Below, piece after piece: positions 9,373 through 19,098 of a stretch of 64,000 bases of DNA; position 1 is the first letter of the stretch, and each line of letters starts with the position of its first letter. The stretch comes from CAYTLW01 sp964438735 (GTDB lineage Bacteria; Myxococcota_A; UBA9042). Where the stretch lies: contig CAYTLW010000004.1 in assembly GCA_964438735.1 (NCBI GenBank), positions 1-64,000 of the forward strand. Reading direction: 5' to 3'. Below the pieces are notes generated by a model, which worked only from the letters and a program-made list of their open reading frames with translations, made no database searches and was not told where the DNA came from. The position numbers were made by a program, and so were the translations under genes.

Positions 9373-10356
9373 TCAGAAATGCCACTGCAGCGCGATCCGG
9401 CGCGGTCCGGCTCGCAGGCGCCAGGCTTTGCGATGCTCGGGCGCGGTCATCAACAACCAGGCACCGGCGCTGGCCAACGCCGCACCAGCGCTCAGCGCGA
9501 TGACGCCCATCCGCCGCGAGCTGCTGTTGTCCAGCCGTCGCTCCTCGTATTCCTTCCAGTCGACGCTGTGGATCAGCCCATCGTCGGCCGGTTTGCTGGC
9601 CGCTTCGTCCAGGTCCGCCTGGTCGCTTGCGGCGGTCGCCCAGAGCAGCGCGCCGGTGGTGATGGCCGCTACACCGAGTCCCAATCCAGCCCAACCCGCC
9701 GGCGTCTTCCACTCGCCCGCCTGGGGCGCCTTCTTCACGCCCACGGCCGCCCCTGAAGCGCCTGCCGCCTTGGCTGCCGCTTTCTTCCTGGCCGCCTCCT
9801 CTTTCGCTTTGCGCGCCGCCTCACGTCTGGCCGCAGCCGCCTTTTTCGCCGACTCCGCTGCCTGCGCCTGCTTGACCTTCTTGGCCGCCTCTTCGGCTTT
9901 GCGGCGCGACACCTCGGCGTAGTGGGCCTGGGACTCCTTGATCTCCTTGAGGTGGGTGCGCGCCCGGCGTTGCGCCTGCTCGCTGGCGTCGGGCAGGGTC
10001 AGGAACTTGTCGAAGTCACGCTTGGACTCATCGAGCATGAAGGCGCGCTGTTCCGCCCGGGCGGCGTTGAACAGGAAGTCGGGGATCGGGTCGAAGCCAT
10101 AGGCCTGGTGAAAGAGCTGGGCGGCCTTGCGGTAGTCGCCCTTCTTGTAGAAATGCCGGGCCATATCCAGGGCGCCCATGGCGGCCTTCTTGGCCGACGC
10201 GTCTTGTGCCGATGCGACGCCAGGCGACAGGGTCAGTACCAGCGCCAGCAGGGTGCTGGCCGGCGCCAGGGCGCGGGCTGGGCGGCGCAGGCTCTGCAAG
10301 TGACGGGGCGGACTGGACAAGGGGGCCTCCACGGCGTCTACCAATGGCGCCGGCAT
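9373..10356 (-). CDS. Exported TPR protein with two C-terminal membrane helices
   Basis: About 327 residues from the ATG at 10356, chosen because it gives a signal peptide cut after GVASA. A TPR-like pair follows (GALDMARHFYKKGDYRKAAQLFHQAYGFDP...), then a long Ala/Lys/Glu-rich coiled coil. Next are two hydrophobic helices (GWAGLGLGVAAITTGALL and GVIALSAGAALASAGAW) separated by a soluble D-Q-A-D-L-D-E...GLIHSVDWKEYEERR segment, and a short strand ending in Phe. It shares this order, the inter-helix segment and the terminal Phe with the protein at 25937-26758. Each sits directly before a Cys-rich lipoprotein gene. No enzyme motif was found; a scaffold or export-accessory role for the downstream lipoprotein is inference. 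The ribosome site is weak, so the start is uncertain. Confidence 0.7.
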   Translation of the reverse strand: MPAPLVDAVEAPLSSPPRHLQSLRRPARALAPASTLLALVLTLSPGVASAQDASAKKAAMGALDMARHFYKKGDYRKAAQLFHQAYGFDPIPDFLFNAARAEQRAFMLDESKRDFDKFLTLPDASEQAQRRARTHLKEIKESQAHYAEVSRRKAEEAAKKVKQAQAAESAKKAAAARREAARKAKEEAARKKAAAKAAGASGAAVGVKKAPQAGEWKTPAGWAGLGLGVAAITTGALLWATAASDQADLDEAASKPADDGLIHSVDWKEYEERRLDNSSSRRMGVIALSAGAALASAGAWLLMTAPEHRKAWRLRAGPRRIALQWHF

Positions 10357-10502
10357 CTTGGCATACGCCCGCGCGGGGCGCCAATTTGCGCATGCATGCG
10401 CGCGGCGCTCCACAACGCACAGGATCGTCCGATCGGCCGGTTGCAACCGCCGCCCCATGCGGTAGGCTCCGAATCTCGCCCCAGGCCATTGCGGAGGTCG
10501 CC

Positions 10503-11078
10503 ATGCACCTTGTCTACCTGATCGCAGCCGCGGTCGGCTGCACCGTGCTCGCCGTACAGGTGGTGCTGCAATTGATCGGCCTCGGCGGCGACGAGGTGGG
10601 CGATTTCGACCACGCGGGCGACGTGGACCATGTCGGCGATATCGGCGACGCTGACGGCGGCGAGAGCAACCTCTTCTTTGGCGTGCTCTCGCTCAAGACC
10701 CTGACCGCGTTCATCGCCTTCTTCGGCCTGGCTGGGCTGGCCGCCGGACGCCTGGGCATCACCAACCAGGGCCTGACCGTGCTGCTGGCCGGAGTCGCCG
10801 GCATCTGCGCCGGCGCCGTAGTGGTCGTGCTGATGCGCCTGCTGGTGGGGCTGCAGTCGTCGGGCACCGCCCGCCTCGAAGATGCGGTCGGCCGGACCGC
10901 CAAGGTCTACCTGGTGGTGCCCGGCCAGATGAAGGGCCGCGGCAAGATCACCGTCGATGTCGGCGGCCGCGAGATGGAGCTGTCCGCGGTCACGCCCGGT
11001 GAGGAGATTCCCACCGGCGCCATGGTCGAAGTCACCCGGCGCGTCGAGGGCGAAACGTTCGAGATCATCCGCGTCTGA
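10503..11078 (+). CDS. NfeD/YuaF-like membrane protein, flotillin partner
   Basis: 191 residues, ATG at 10503 with GGAGG 6 nt upstream. Hydrophobic helices lie at about 3-26, 60-83 and 88-115. The C-terminal 70 residues (GRTAKVYLVV...ITVDVGGREMELSAV...EVTRRVEGETFEIIRV) have the pattern of the NfeD OB-fold. Between helices 1 and 2 is an unusual acidic loop with repeated F-D-H-A-G-D/V-D-H-V-G-D units. NfeD proteins are encoded next to flotillins and work with them in membrane microdomains; here flotillin follows after 27 nt, clearly in one operon. The family is well supported although no protease domain is present, as in the short NfeD1b class. Confidence 0.8.
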   Translation: MHLVYLIAAAVGCTVLAVQVVLQLIGLGGDEVGDFDHAGDVDHVGDIGDADGGESNLFFGVLSLKTLTAFIAFFGLAGLAAGRLGITNQGLTVLLAGVAGICAGAVVVVLMRLLVGLQSSGTARLEDAVGRTAKVYLVVPGQMKGRGKITVDVGGREMELSAVTPGEEIPTGAMVEVTRRVEGETFEIIRV

Positions 11079-11105
11079 GCGGGGGTCTGAGATTCGGAGG
11101 AAGCG

Positions 11106-12677
11106 ATGGAATTCGTCGTCATCATGGCCGTCGTGGCCACCATCATCCTGTTCTCCTTCGTGCTGCTGGTGGTCAAACGCTACCGCCGCTGCCCGTCCAA
11201 CCAGGTCATGGTCGTCTACGGCAAGGTGGGCGGTGGCCAGTCGGCGCACTGCCTGCACGGTGGTGGCGCCTTCGTCTGGCCGCTGATCCAGAACTACGCC
11301 TACCTGAACCTCGATCCCCTGCAGATCGAGATCCCGCTGACCGGGGCCCTGTCGGCCGAGAACATCCGGGTCAACGTGCCCTCGGTGTTTACGGTGGCCA
11401 TCGGCACGGAGCCTGCGGTGATGCAGAACGCCGCCGTCCGTCTGCTGGGCCTGAATCGGCAGCAGATCACCGAGCAGGCGCGCGACATCATCTTTGGCCA
11501 GATGCGCCAGGTCATCGCCTCGCTGATGATCGAGAACATCAACCGCGATCGCGACACCTTCAGCACCTCGATTCAGGACAGCCTGGAGCCGGAACTGCGC
11601 AAGATCGGGCTGGTGCTCATCAACGTGAACATCACCGACATCACCGACGAGTCGGGCTACATCGAGGCCATCGGCCGAAAGGCGGCCGCGGAAGCCGTGC
11701 AGCAGGCGGTCATCGACGTCGCCGAGCAGCAGAAGCGCGGCGCCATCGGCGTGGCCGAGGCCGAGCGGGAGCGCGCGGTCGAGGTGGCCAACAAGGAGCG
11801 CGATCGAGAGATCGGCGTCACCGGCGCGCGCCAGGAGCAGGCCATTCGCGTGGCCGAGCTGGAGCGCAATCGGGTGGTCGGCGAGGAGCGCGCCGCCTTG
11901 GATCGCGAGGCCCAGATCAAGGAAGCCGAGCAGCAGAAGCGTATCCGAGTGGCAGACGCAGAGGCATCCGCGGTCGACGGCGAGAACCAGGCCCAGGCCA
12001 AGATCGCTGGCGTGAACGCGGACCTGCACGTGGAGCAGGCCGACGCCATGCAGCGCGCCCAGACCCGGCAGCGCGAGGCCGAAGCGGCGGTGCTCGAGGC
12101 TCAGTACAGGGCCGAGACCAAGGCCGCCATCGAGAACGCCCACAAGGTCGAGGCCCAGAAGCGCGCCGAGATCGAGGCCGTGGCCAAAGCCGAGAAGGCG
12201 CGCATCGTCGTCGACGCCCAGGCCACCGCAGAGCAGGCCCGCATCCAGGCCGAGGGTGAGGCGGCGGCCATCTTCGCTCGGCTCGACGCCGAGGCGCGTG
12301 GCAACTACGAGATCCTGCGCCGCAAGGGCGAAGGTCTGCACGAGATCGTCAAGGCAGCCGGCGGCAGCAACTCCGCCTTCCAGCTGCTGATGCTCGAGCA
12401 TATGGACCACCTGGCCGAGCAGTCGTCCAAGGCCATCAGCAACATCAAGTTCGACAAGATCACCGTCTGGGATGCCGACAAGGGGGACGGCAGCAGCAGC
12501 ACCGGCCGCTTCCTGCGCGGCCTGGCCACCAGCCTGCCGCCGGTCCTGCACATGATGCGCGACATTGCCGGCGTTGAGATGCCCGAGGCCCTGGGCAAGC
12601 TGCAGCAGGCGGTCGAAGAAGGCGAAAACGGCGAGCAGCGCGATCAGCCGCCGCCGCCCCCGCCGCCTGGCGAGTGA
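11106..12677 (+). CDS. floT: Flotillin (SPFH-domain membrane scaffold)
   Basis: 523 residues, GGAGG 5 nt before the ATG. An N-terminal hydrophobic segment (about 4-24) is followed by the SPFH/PHB domain (about 30-190: NQVMVVYGKVGGG, GGAFVWPLIQ, ALSAENIRVNVPSVFTVAIG, ELRKIGLVLINVNITDITDE). A long Glu/Ala-rich coiled coil with EAERERAVE-type heptads follows (about 190-410). The C-terminus is a helical region and a proline tail (PPPPPPP). Flotillins oligomerise on the inner face of the cytoplasmic membrane and organise lipid microdomains and membrane protein complexes. Length and domain order match the FloT/YuaG class, and the preceding NfeD-like gene agrees. The gene end is only 22 nt from the convergent gene at 12700. 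Confidence 0.9.
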   Translation: MEFVVIMAVVATIILFSFVLLVVKRYRRCPSNQVMVVYGKVGGGQSAHCLHGGGAFVWPLIQNYAYLNLDPLQIEIPLTGALSAENIRVNVPSVFTVAIGTEPAVMQNAAVRLLGLNRQQITEQARDIIFGQMRQVIASLMIENINRDRDTFSTSIQDSLEPELRKIGLVLINVNITDITDESGYIEAIGRKAAAEAVQQAVIDVAEQQKRGAIGVAEAERERAVEVANKERDREIGVTGARQEQAIRVAELERNRVVGEERAALDREAQIKEAEQQKRIRVADAEASAVDGENQAQAKIAGVNADLHVEQADAMQRAQTRQREAEAAVLEAQYRAETKAAIENAHKVEAQKRAEIEAVAKAEKARIVVDAQATAEQARIQAEGEAAAIFARLDAEARGNYEILRRKGEGLHEIVKAAGGSNSAFQLLMLEHMDHLAEQSSKAISNIKFDKITVWDADKGDGSSSTGRFLRGLATSLPPVLHMMRDIAGVEMPEALGKLQQAVEEGENGEQRDQPPPPPPPGE

Positions 12678-12699
12678 ACCGCCTGCCTGGCTCCGATTA

Positions 12700-13410
12700 T
12701 CAGTGCACGATGGCGCGTTTGGAGGTGGGCTCCGCCTCGGTGATGCGCGCACCGGCCAGCGCCCGCTCATCGAATTCGGCGTTGATATGCACCTCCAGCG
12801 CCTGGCCGCGCCGCTCGATGGGCAGCGAGACGAAGTCGTTGGCGCTCCAATCCAAGCGCGCGGTGTAGGCGCGCTGCTGGGTGCGAATGGCCAGGGTGCT
12901 GCCGCCGCCGTCCGGGTCGTCGGGCTCGGCATCGCAGGCGACCAGGTGGGCCTTGATGCCGTCCCAGCTGCGACGGGTCTTCGAGCGCCAGTAGACGCGC
13001 AGGTCACCGCTGTCGCCACGGACCACAGGGCCGAGGAAATCGGCGTGGGGGCGAAGCTCTTCGCTGCTCGGGTCGTCCAGCTCCAGGAAGAGGGGCTCGA
13101 CCTTGCGGATCTCGCCGCAATCCAGGGCCAGGAAGCCATCCCAGTTCACCGCTGAGGCGTCGTCGGTGTCGTCCGTGGTGGCCATGCTGCTGTCGGTTTG
13201 ACCCCAGCGCATGGTGACCACGATAGCGGCGCCCACGGCCGGCTTGACCCGCGCGCCGCGATGTACCGGCACTTCGACGCCTGCCTGCACGATGTTGGTA
13301 TCTTCGATGGGGCGAGAACCGGACAGCCACCATGCACCCAGGCCCAGGGCGATGAGCGCGCACGACGCTGCCAGCGTCCGCAACCCCCGTCTGGCCCACC
13401 ACGCGCGCAT
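12700..13410 (-). CDS. Membrane-anchored exported protein of unknown function
   Basis: 236 residues from the ATG at 13410, which has AGGAGG about 8 nt upstream; longer in-frame starts lack a ribosome site. An arginine-rich start (RAWWARRGLR) precedes a hydrophobic segment LAASCALIALGLGAWWL with no lipobox, so it is either an uncleaved N-terminal anchor or a signal peptide. The rest is soluble and beta-rich with an acidic D-D-T-D-D-A stretch and the segments VVRGDSGDLRVYWRSKTRR and LAIRTQQRAYTARLDWSAND. No recognised domain. It points away from the neighbouring endopeptidase gene, with a 309-nt divergent spacer between them. Confidence 0.7.
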   Translation of the reverse strand: MRAWWARRGLRTLAASCALIALGLGAWWLSGSRPIEDTNIVQAGVEVPVHRGARVKPAVGAAIVVTMRWGQTDSSMATTDDTDDASAVNWDGFLALDCGEIRKVEPLFLELDDPSSEELRPHADFLGPVVRGDSGDLRVYWRSKTRRSWDGIKAHLVACDAEPDDPDGGGSTLAIRTQQRAYTARLDWSANDFVSLPIERRGQALEVHINAEFDERALAGARITEAEPTSKRAIVH

Positions 13411-13719
13411 CTGACCGCCTCCTTGGGTGCCCTGGGCACCTCTCATCACCTTATGGATTCCGCGCTCGGCGACCAAATCGGCCACCCCTAACCTCTGCTT
13501 TGAAAACGCCTTTGACCTGCAATCTATTCTCCCCCGTGGAACTCCTTGTTTGCTCCACCATTTTTTTGCGAGGTCCCCGGACCCGATGCATGTTTTGCAA
13601 GGCATCCGGCCTTGCAGACCGACCCGCCCGGGTAGGTCCGGGAACCTTCATCTATTGCGTTGCTTTGCGCGGCGCGCCGGATCATTTCGCGCCGCTGGCG
13701 TTCGAGGTTCACAGACGCG
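13411..13719. other. 309-nt divergent intergenic region with three inverted repeats
   Basis: Lies between two genes transcribed away from each other, so it should carry both promoters. It contains a T7 run at about 13561-13567 and three short inverted repeats in series: GGTCC-CC-GGACC (13572-13583), a perfect 8-bp stem with 5-nt loop TGCAAGGC-ATCCG-GCCTTGCA (13596-13616), and ACCCG-CC-CGGGT (13622-13633). No strong -35/-10 pair was identified; TTGAAA near 13500 followed 17 nt later by TCTATT is weak. These may be regulator sites or an RNA leader; nothing in the sequence decides. Confidence 0.45.
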
Positions 13720-15429
13720 ATGACTGGCGTTCCGTTCCGACGCCTGGTGCCCAGGATCGTCATCACGCAGGTCGTGGTCGCGCTGCTGTGGAGCCTGGCT
13801 CGGGCGGCCCCGGGCGCGCCGGCGGTGGCGATCGACATCGCCGACCAAGCGCCGCCGCCAGCGTCCCGATCCATCGGCAGTGCCAGTGATGGACGGCTGG
13901 TGGACGGCGTGCAGCTGCCGGCGCGATCGCGGGGGTTGCGAACCCTGAGCGTGGTCACCCGCCGGGGCACGACCTGGGGTACACGGCGCTTGATCCGGCT
14001 CGTGCAGCGGGTGGCGGTCGAGCTGGCCGCCATGCCGGGGCACGGGCGGGTGCCGCTGCGCGTCGGAAACCTCTCGCGCCGCGGTGGCGGTCCCATCCGT
14101 TGGAGTCACTCCCATCGTTCGGGCCGAGATGTGGACCTGGCCCTCTTCGCGCTCGATCGTCGCGGCCGCGCCGTTTCCCCCGATCGCTTTCTGCGTTTTG
14201 ACAGCAAGGGGCGTGCCCGCATCGGCCGCCGCCACTACCGCTTCGACGTTCCGCGCAACTGGCACCTGGTGCGGGCTTTCGTCGATCGCCAGACCAATCA
14301 CGTCGCGCAGCTGTACCTGGCCGAACCCCTTCGACACCTGGTCCTGCGCCATGCCCGCGCCGTCGGCGAGCCCGAATGGCTGGTCCAGCGAGCCGCCCGG
14401 CTGCTTCAAGAGCCTCTGCACGCGGGTCGCCATGACGACCACCTGCACGTGCGCCTGTACTGCTCCCGCCACGAAGTCCTGACCGGCTGTATCGACGATG
14501 GCCCGCGCTGGCCCTGGGTGCCGGACCACGCCGCGGCCCGTCGGGATCGCATCGATCGCGCCATCGCTGGCCTGGGCGAGCCCCATGGCGCGGTTCGGGC
14601 GAGCGCTGTGGCCCTTCTGGCGCCCCTGCATCGCGACGATCGCCTGGCCACTGGCGCGCTTGTCTGGGCGGGCGGGTTTGACGAAGACGATGACGTGCGC
14701 GAGCAGGTCAGAGCGGCGCTGGCCGACCTGCGCGGGCGATGGACCTTCCAGCTGGTGATGGGCGTGCTGCCGTCGGTGGCCGATCCCGCCACCGGTGTGG
14801 CCCTGTTGGAGACGGCCCTGGTCGCCGCCAGGCGAGACGACGCGCCGATGTTGTTGGGGCTGCTGGGGCCGGATTCGGGCGGGCTGAGCCACCTGGTCGT
14901 CGGTGCCACGCGCTCGCGAATTCGCCGCCTGGTGGCCCAACACATTCGTCCGTGGATGCTGGAGTCGGCGGTGATGCCCCTGCTCACCGTGCTGACCGAT
15001 GCCGATCCGAGCACCCGGCGGACCGCGCTGCGCACCCTGGAGCACCTGGCGAATCGCCGATTCAAGGACGGCAACGCTGCGGTGGCCTGGCATGATCGCC
15101 AGGGTTCGCGGGGGCGATTGCGTTGGCTGCTGGAGGGTTTCTACCGCCGTGGACTGCCCGTCGATGCCCCGGCCAACGTGCTGGTGCCACTGTTGGTGGA
15201 TCACCTGCGCGGGCCCTCGGAGATCCATGCCCGCAACGCCGAGGCGCTGCTGCGTCATATCTCCCGCGGCGCGCTGATCGCCTACGTCGACACCCCCAGC
15301 CGTCGTCATCGGGCATGGCAGCGTTGGTGGCAGGTCCATCAACGCCGCTACCAGTGGCCCTGGGCGGGACGGGTGGCGGCGAACCCATCGCTGGTATCGG
15401 AGCGGGTCGCGCTGACCGAGCCCCCCTGA
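13720..15429 (+). CDS. M74/LAS-type murein endopeptidase with C-terminal HEAT-like repeats
   Basis: 569 residues from the ATG at 13720, chosen because it yields a signal peptide (RLVPRIVITQVVVALLWSLARA). The N-terminal half carries the zinc-binding pattern of penicillin-insensitive murein endopeptidase (MepA, family M74): SHSHRSGRDVD at about 129-139 and HDDHLHVRL at about 238-246, with a conserved D-P-W-H-L-V-like stretch between. MepA cleaves D-Ala-mDAP cross-links in the periplasm. From about residue 285 to the end the protein is helical, with repeated RALD/VREQVRAAL and TRRTALRTLEHLA units resembling HEAT repeats, absent from classical MepA (about 275 residues). Catalytic residues look intact. 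The repeat half probably binds a partner; that is inference. Confidence 0.8.
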   Translation: MTGVPFRRLVPRIVITQVVVALLWSLARAAPGAPAVAIDIADQAPPPASRSIGSASDGRLVDGVQLPARSRGLRTLSVVTRRGTTWGTRRLIRLVQRVAVELAAMPGHGRVPLRVGNLSRRGGGPIRWSHSHRSGRDVDLALFALDRRGRAVSPDRFLRFDSKGRARIGRRHYRFDVPRNWHLVRAFVDRQTNHVAQLYLAEPLRHLVLRHARAVGEPEWLVQRAARLLQEPLHAGRHDDHLHVRLYCSRHEVLTGCIDDGPRWPWVPDHAAARRDRIDRAIAGLGEPHGAVRASAVALLAPLHRDDRLATGALVWAGGFDEDDDVREQVRAALADLRGRWTFQLVMGVLPSVADPATGVALLETALVAARRDDAPMLLGLLGPDSGGLSHLVVGATRSRIRRLVAQHIRPWMLESAVMPLLTVLTDADPSTRRTALRTLEHLANRRFKDGNAAVAWHDRQGSRGRLRWLLEGFYRRGLPVDAPANVLVPLLVDHLRGPSEIHARNAEALLRHISRGALIAYVDTPSRRHRAWQRWWQVHQRRYQWPWAGRVAANPSLVSERVALTEPP

Positions 15430-15474
15430 ATCCGACCACCGAAATCTGGGTGTTTGCGCTGCAATCAGCGGGCA

Positions 15475-17508
15475 TCAGTAGCGGATCTTCGGCCGGATCC
15501 GGAGCGCCTTGCCGGCCAGTGTGACCACAATTGTATCCACACCGCCCGGTGAGCCCGCCGCCAGCCAGGTCCGCTTGCAGGGGCCGGAGTTGCCACAGTT
15601 CATGCCGCCCAGCCACTTGCCCTGGCTGCCCGATTCGAGCTCGATGCCAACGCCGGCAGATGGCAACTGCGGCGTGCCGGCTTCGCTGTAGCCCTGGGCG
15701 GTCACGACGACCTCCTCGCCCGTCTGGACCCGGCGCTTGCTCAAGGTCACCAGCGGCGGCTCCAGGACCTGGTTCACCTTGCCCGGTGAAGGAGCATCGA
15801 CGCGCTGCACATAGCCGCTGGGCCAGTGGATGCGCAGGCTTTTGACCACCGTACCGGCGGGCAGGGCGAAGTGTACGGTCGGCGCCTCCATGCCGTGGGT
15901 TGGCGCCTGGGTGCTCATCTCGGCGACATACGTGCGCCCCTCGGTCTCCAGCTGGATCAGCGCACCCAATCCCCAGGTGTTGGATACGGTGCCGCGCAGG
16001 CGCACGCCCAGCCAGCTTCCGTCGTGTTCGACGTCGTTACGCAGCAGCAGCGGCTGGTTGGTCTGGCCGCCCAACAACAGGTCCAGGTCGCCGTCGCCAT
16101 CCACATCCGCGCTGGCCAGCGGTCGGCCGAGTTGTTTGGCGGGCAGGCCGAAGGTCGCGCTCAGATCGTCGAACGTGCCATCGCCGCGATTGCGAAAGAG
16201 CACCGGTCGCATGCCACCGGCGTCGTTGACCAGGAAGGAATCCCAGTCGTGGCCGTGGGTGATCAACAGGTCCTGGTGGCCGTCGAAGTCGATGTCGAAG
16301 AGCGCCGCGGACCATGACACCATGGTCAGCCCCGTACTGCTCAACGGCGCCGCGATGCCGGCCTGCGGCCCGACCGAGTTGTAGCCGCCGCCGGTCTTGG
16401 CCACCAACAGGTGATTGGCGGAGTCCGCGGTGCCCACCAGATCTGCCGGCTTCGCGGTGCGCAGGTCCATGCCATTGGCCTGCGCCTGGCGCAGCCCGAT
16501 CTCGCTCAGGGCGTAGTCCAGCAATCCGTCGCCGTTGATGTCGCCCACCGCACCGCCCATGGGGGTGCCACCCTGGGCCTCGGGCGACTGGAAGACCGGC
16601 GGCAGGGATGCGACCTCGTACTTCAGCCCGCCGTCGGGTGCGCCGCGATTGCGCAGCCAGGCATTGCCGAGCTCGGGCGGACAGCTCTCTGCCAGTCCGA
16701 GCACGTCCGAGAAGCCATCCTTGTCGAAGTCGGTCACCAGGGTCGCCCAGAGCGTGCCGCCATACGCCAGGCCAAGCTGCTTGGCCCGCTCGTCGAAGGT
16801 GCCGTCGCCGCGGCCCAGGAAGATGTGCAGCCGGCTCTTGTCGTCGCAGGTAAACAGCGCCACCGCCAGGTCCAGCAGACCATCGCCATCAAAGTCGCCG
16901 GGTACCACGCCCTGCACGGCCACATTGACCGGCAACGCCAGCCCCGCGGTCTCGCCGGTGTCGATCCACTTGCCGCCGGAGTTGTGCAGCAGGTGCATCC
17001 GCGAGCCGCCGACCACCAGGCGTCGCACGCCATCGCCGGTGTCGATCCAGGCCAGCCCGCCGGTGTAGGGCTGGTCGTCGACGAAGACCTCTTGCCACTG
17101 CCACTGCCACGCAGTGGTGGCCAGGCCGAGCCAGACGGTGCCCAGGCCGTCGCTGAGCAACACATCCACCTGCCCGTCTTCATTGTGGTCGTAGAGCAGT
17201 CCGATGCTGGAATAGGGCACACGCTTGCCTTTCTGACCCGGGTCCACGGTCAGCGTCTGGCCCAGCTTGGCCGTCACGTCGACGAATCCCCCGGTGGCTT
17301 TCATCGGGCTGGGTGGCCCGCCCGTCGGCACGTCGGCGGTCATTGTGTCGGCTGGTGACACGTCCGTTTGCACCGTCTCGGCGGCCACATCTTCGGACAC
17401 ATCGGGCGCGGCCGGTTCGGATTTGCCGTTGCAGGACGTGGCAGCCAACCCAAGTACGAGCAGCGAGCCGACGATGCGCGGAGCCAGGGCTGGGAGGGCG
17501 GCCTTCAC
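15475..17508 (-). CDS. FG-GAP/VCBS repeat lipoprotein with ASPIC/UnbV domain
   Basis: About 677 residues from a GTG at 17508, giving a signal peptide ending LGLAATSC (a weaker lipobox); a TTG 17 codons upstream is the alternative. After an Asp/Val/Thr linker come repeated calcium-loop units of FG-GAP type: DFDGDGLLDLAVAL, DFDKDGFSDVLGL, DINGDGLLDYALS, DIDFDGHQDLLITH and DVDGDGDLDLLLGG, consistent with a seven-bladed propeller. Next is an ASPIC/UnbV-like segment (WLGVRLRG...GLGALIQL...HFALPAG...IHWPSGYVQRV). The last 100 residues form an extra beta domain with one Cys pair. It is likely an outer-surface calcium-stabilised propeller; ligand unknown. It lies 52 nt downstream of mlaE on the same strand and could be cotranscribed. 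Confidence 0.8.
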   Translation of the reverse strand: MKAALPALAPRIVGSLLVLGLAATSCNGKSEPAAPDVSEDVAAETVQTDVSPADTMTADVPTGGPPSPMKATGGFVDVTAKLGQTLTVDPGQKGKRVPYSSIGLLYDHNEDGQVDVLLSDGLGTVWLGLATTAWQWQWQEVFVDDQPYTGGLAWIDTGDGVRRLVVGGSRMHLLHNSGGKWIDTGETAGLALPVNVAVQGVVPGDFDGDGLLDLAVALFTCDDKSRLHIFLGRGDGTFDERAKQLGLAYGGTLWATLVTDFDKDGFSDVLGLAESCPPELGNAWLRNRGAPDGGLKYEVASLPPVFQSPEAQGGTPMGGAVGDINGDGLLDYALSEIGLRQAQANGMDLRTAKPADLVGTADSANHLLVAKTGGGYNSVGPQAGIAAPLSSTGLTMVSWSAALFDIDFDGHQDLLITHGHDWDSFLVNDAGGMRPVLFRNRGDGTFDDLSATFGLPAKQLGRPLASADVDGDGDLDLLLGGQTNQPLLLRNDVEHDGSWLGVRLRGTVSNTWGLGALIQLETEGRTYVAEMSTQAPTHGMEAPTVHFALPAGTVVKSLRIHWPSGYVQRVDAPSPGKVNQVLEPPLVTLSKRRVQTGEEVVVTAQGYSEAGTPQLPSAGVGIELESGSQGKWLGGMNCGNSGPCKRTWLAAGSPGGVDTIVVTLAGKALRIRPKIRY

Positions 17509-17560
17509 AGCGCCAGCATGCCGGGCGCCGGGGTCGCCGTGAAGTCGGGCGGCCCGCAAC

Positions 17561-18333
<773 letters not shown>

Positions 18334-18337
<4 letters not shown>

Positions 18338-19098
18338 GCGGCGCTGAACTCCGACTTGGCGCGGAAGAAGTCTTCGACCACGGGATCGTCGCTGTCGGCG
18401 GCGTCGCTGGCGGTGCCCCGCCAGTGGATGTGCCCGTCGAGCAGCAGCAGGTAACGATCGCAGGCGGCGCGCATGCGGTCCACATCGTGGCTGATGACCA
18501 GGCAGGTGGCGCCCAGGTGGCTCTGGCTGCGGCGGACCAGGTCGAAGATCTTGGACGAGGTCACCGGGTCGAGGCCGGCGGTGGGATCGTCGAAGAAGAT
18601 CAACTCCGGGTCGTTGATGATGGCCCGGGCCAGGCCGACGCGCTTCTTCATGCCGCCGCTCAGCTCGCCGGGCACCTGGTCGATGGCGTGCGGCAGGTCG
18701 ACCTCGGCCAGGCGGGTGCGCACGCGCTCCATGACCTCTTCGTCGCTGAAGCCGCCGCGCTGGCGCATGGGGAAGGCGATGTTCTCGCCGACGGTCATGA
18801 AGTCGAACAGGGCGTAGTTCTGGAAGACCAGGCCGATGCGTTCGCGCATGGCCTGGCGCTGCCGTTCGGGCAGACCGAGCAGATCCTGGCCGAGAATCTC
18901 GATGCGCCCGGCGTCCGGGGCCAGCAGGCCGCAGCAGATCTTGGTCAACACCGACTTGCCCACGCCGCCGGGCCCGATGAGGCCGACGATCTCGCCGCGT
19001 TGCACCTCGAAGCTGATGCCCTGCAGCACGGCGTGTTCGCCGAATCCCTTGTACAGGTCGACCACGCGCAGGGCCACTTCGCCGTTGGCGGGGGTCAT
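18334..19098 (-). CDS. mlaF: MlaF-type ABC ATPase
   Basis: 254 residues with GAGGG 5 nt before the ATG. Walker A is GPGGVGKS, the second glycine replacing the usual Ser as in several MlaF proteins. The Q-loop is FQNYALFDFMTV, the signature is LSGGM followed by KKRVGLARA, Walker B is LIFFDDPTAGLD (Asp in place of the usual catalytic Glu after the first Asp, a common MlaF/Mkl feature), and the switch is ISHD. It powers the MlaE permease. The 4-nt overlaps with both neighbours (TPR lipoprotein upstream, mlaE downstream) indicate a single translationally coupled operon. Confidence 0.92.

Noticed and set aside
10338..13139. 933-codon open frame on the minus strand across NfeD and flotillin
   Set aside because: Antisense to two genes with family motifs and good ribosome sites; low-complexity Leu/Gly/Asp composition and no recognisable fold.
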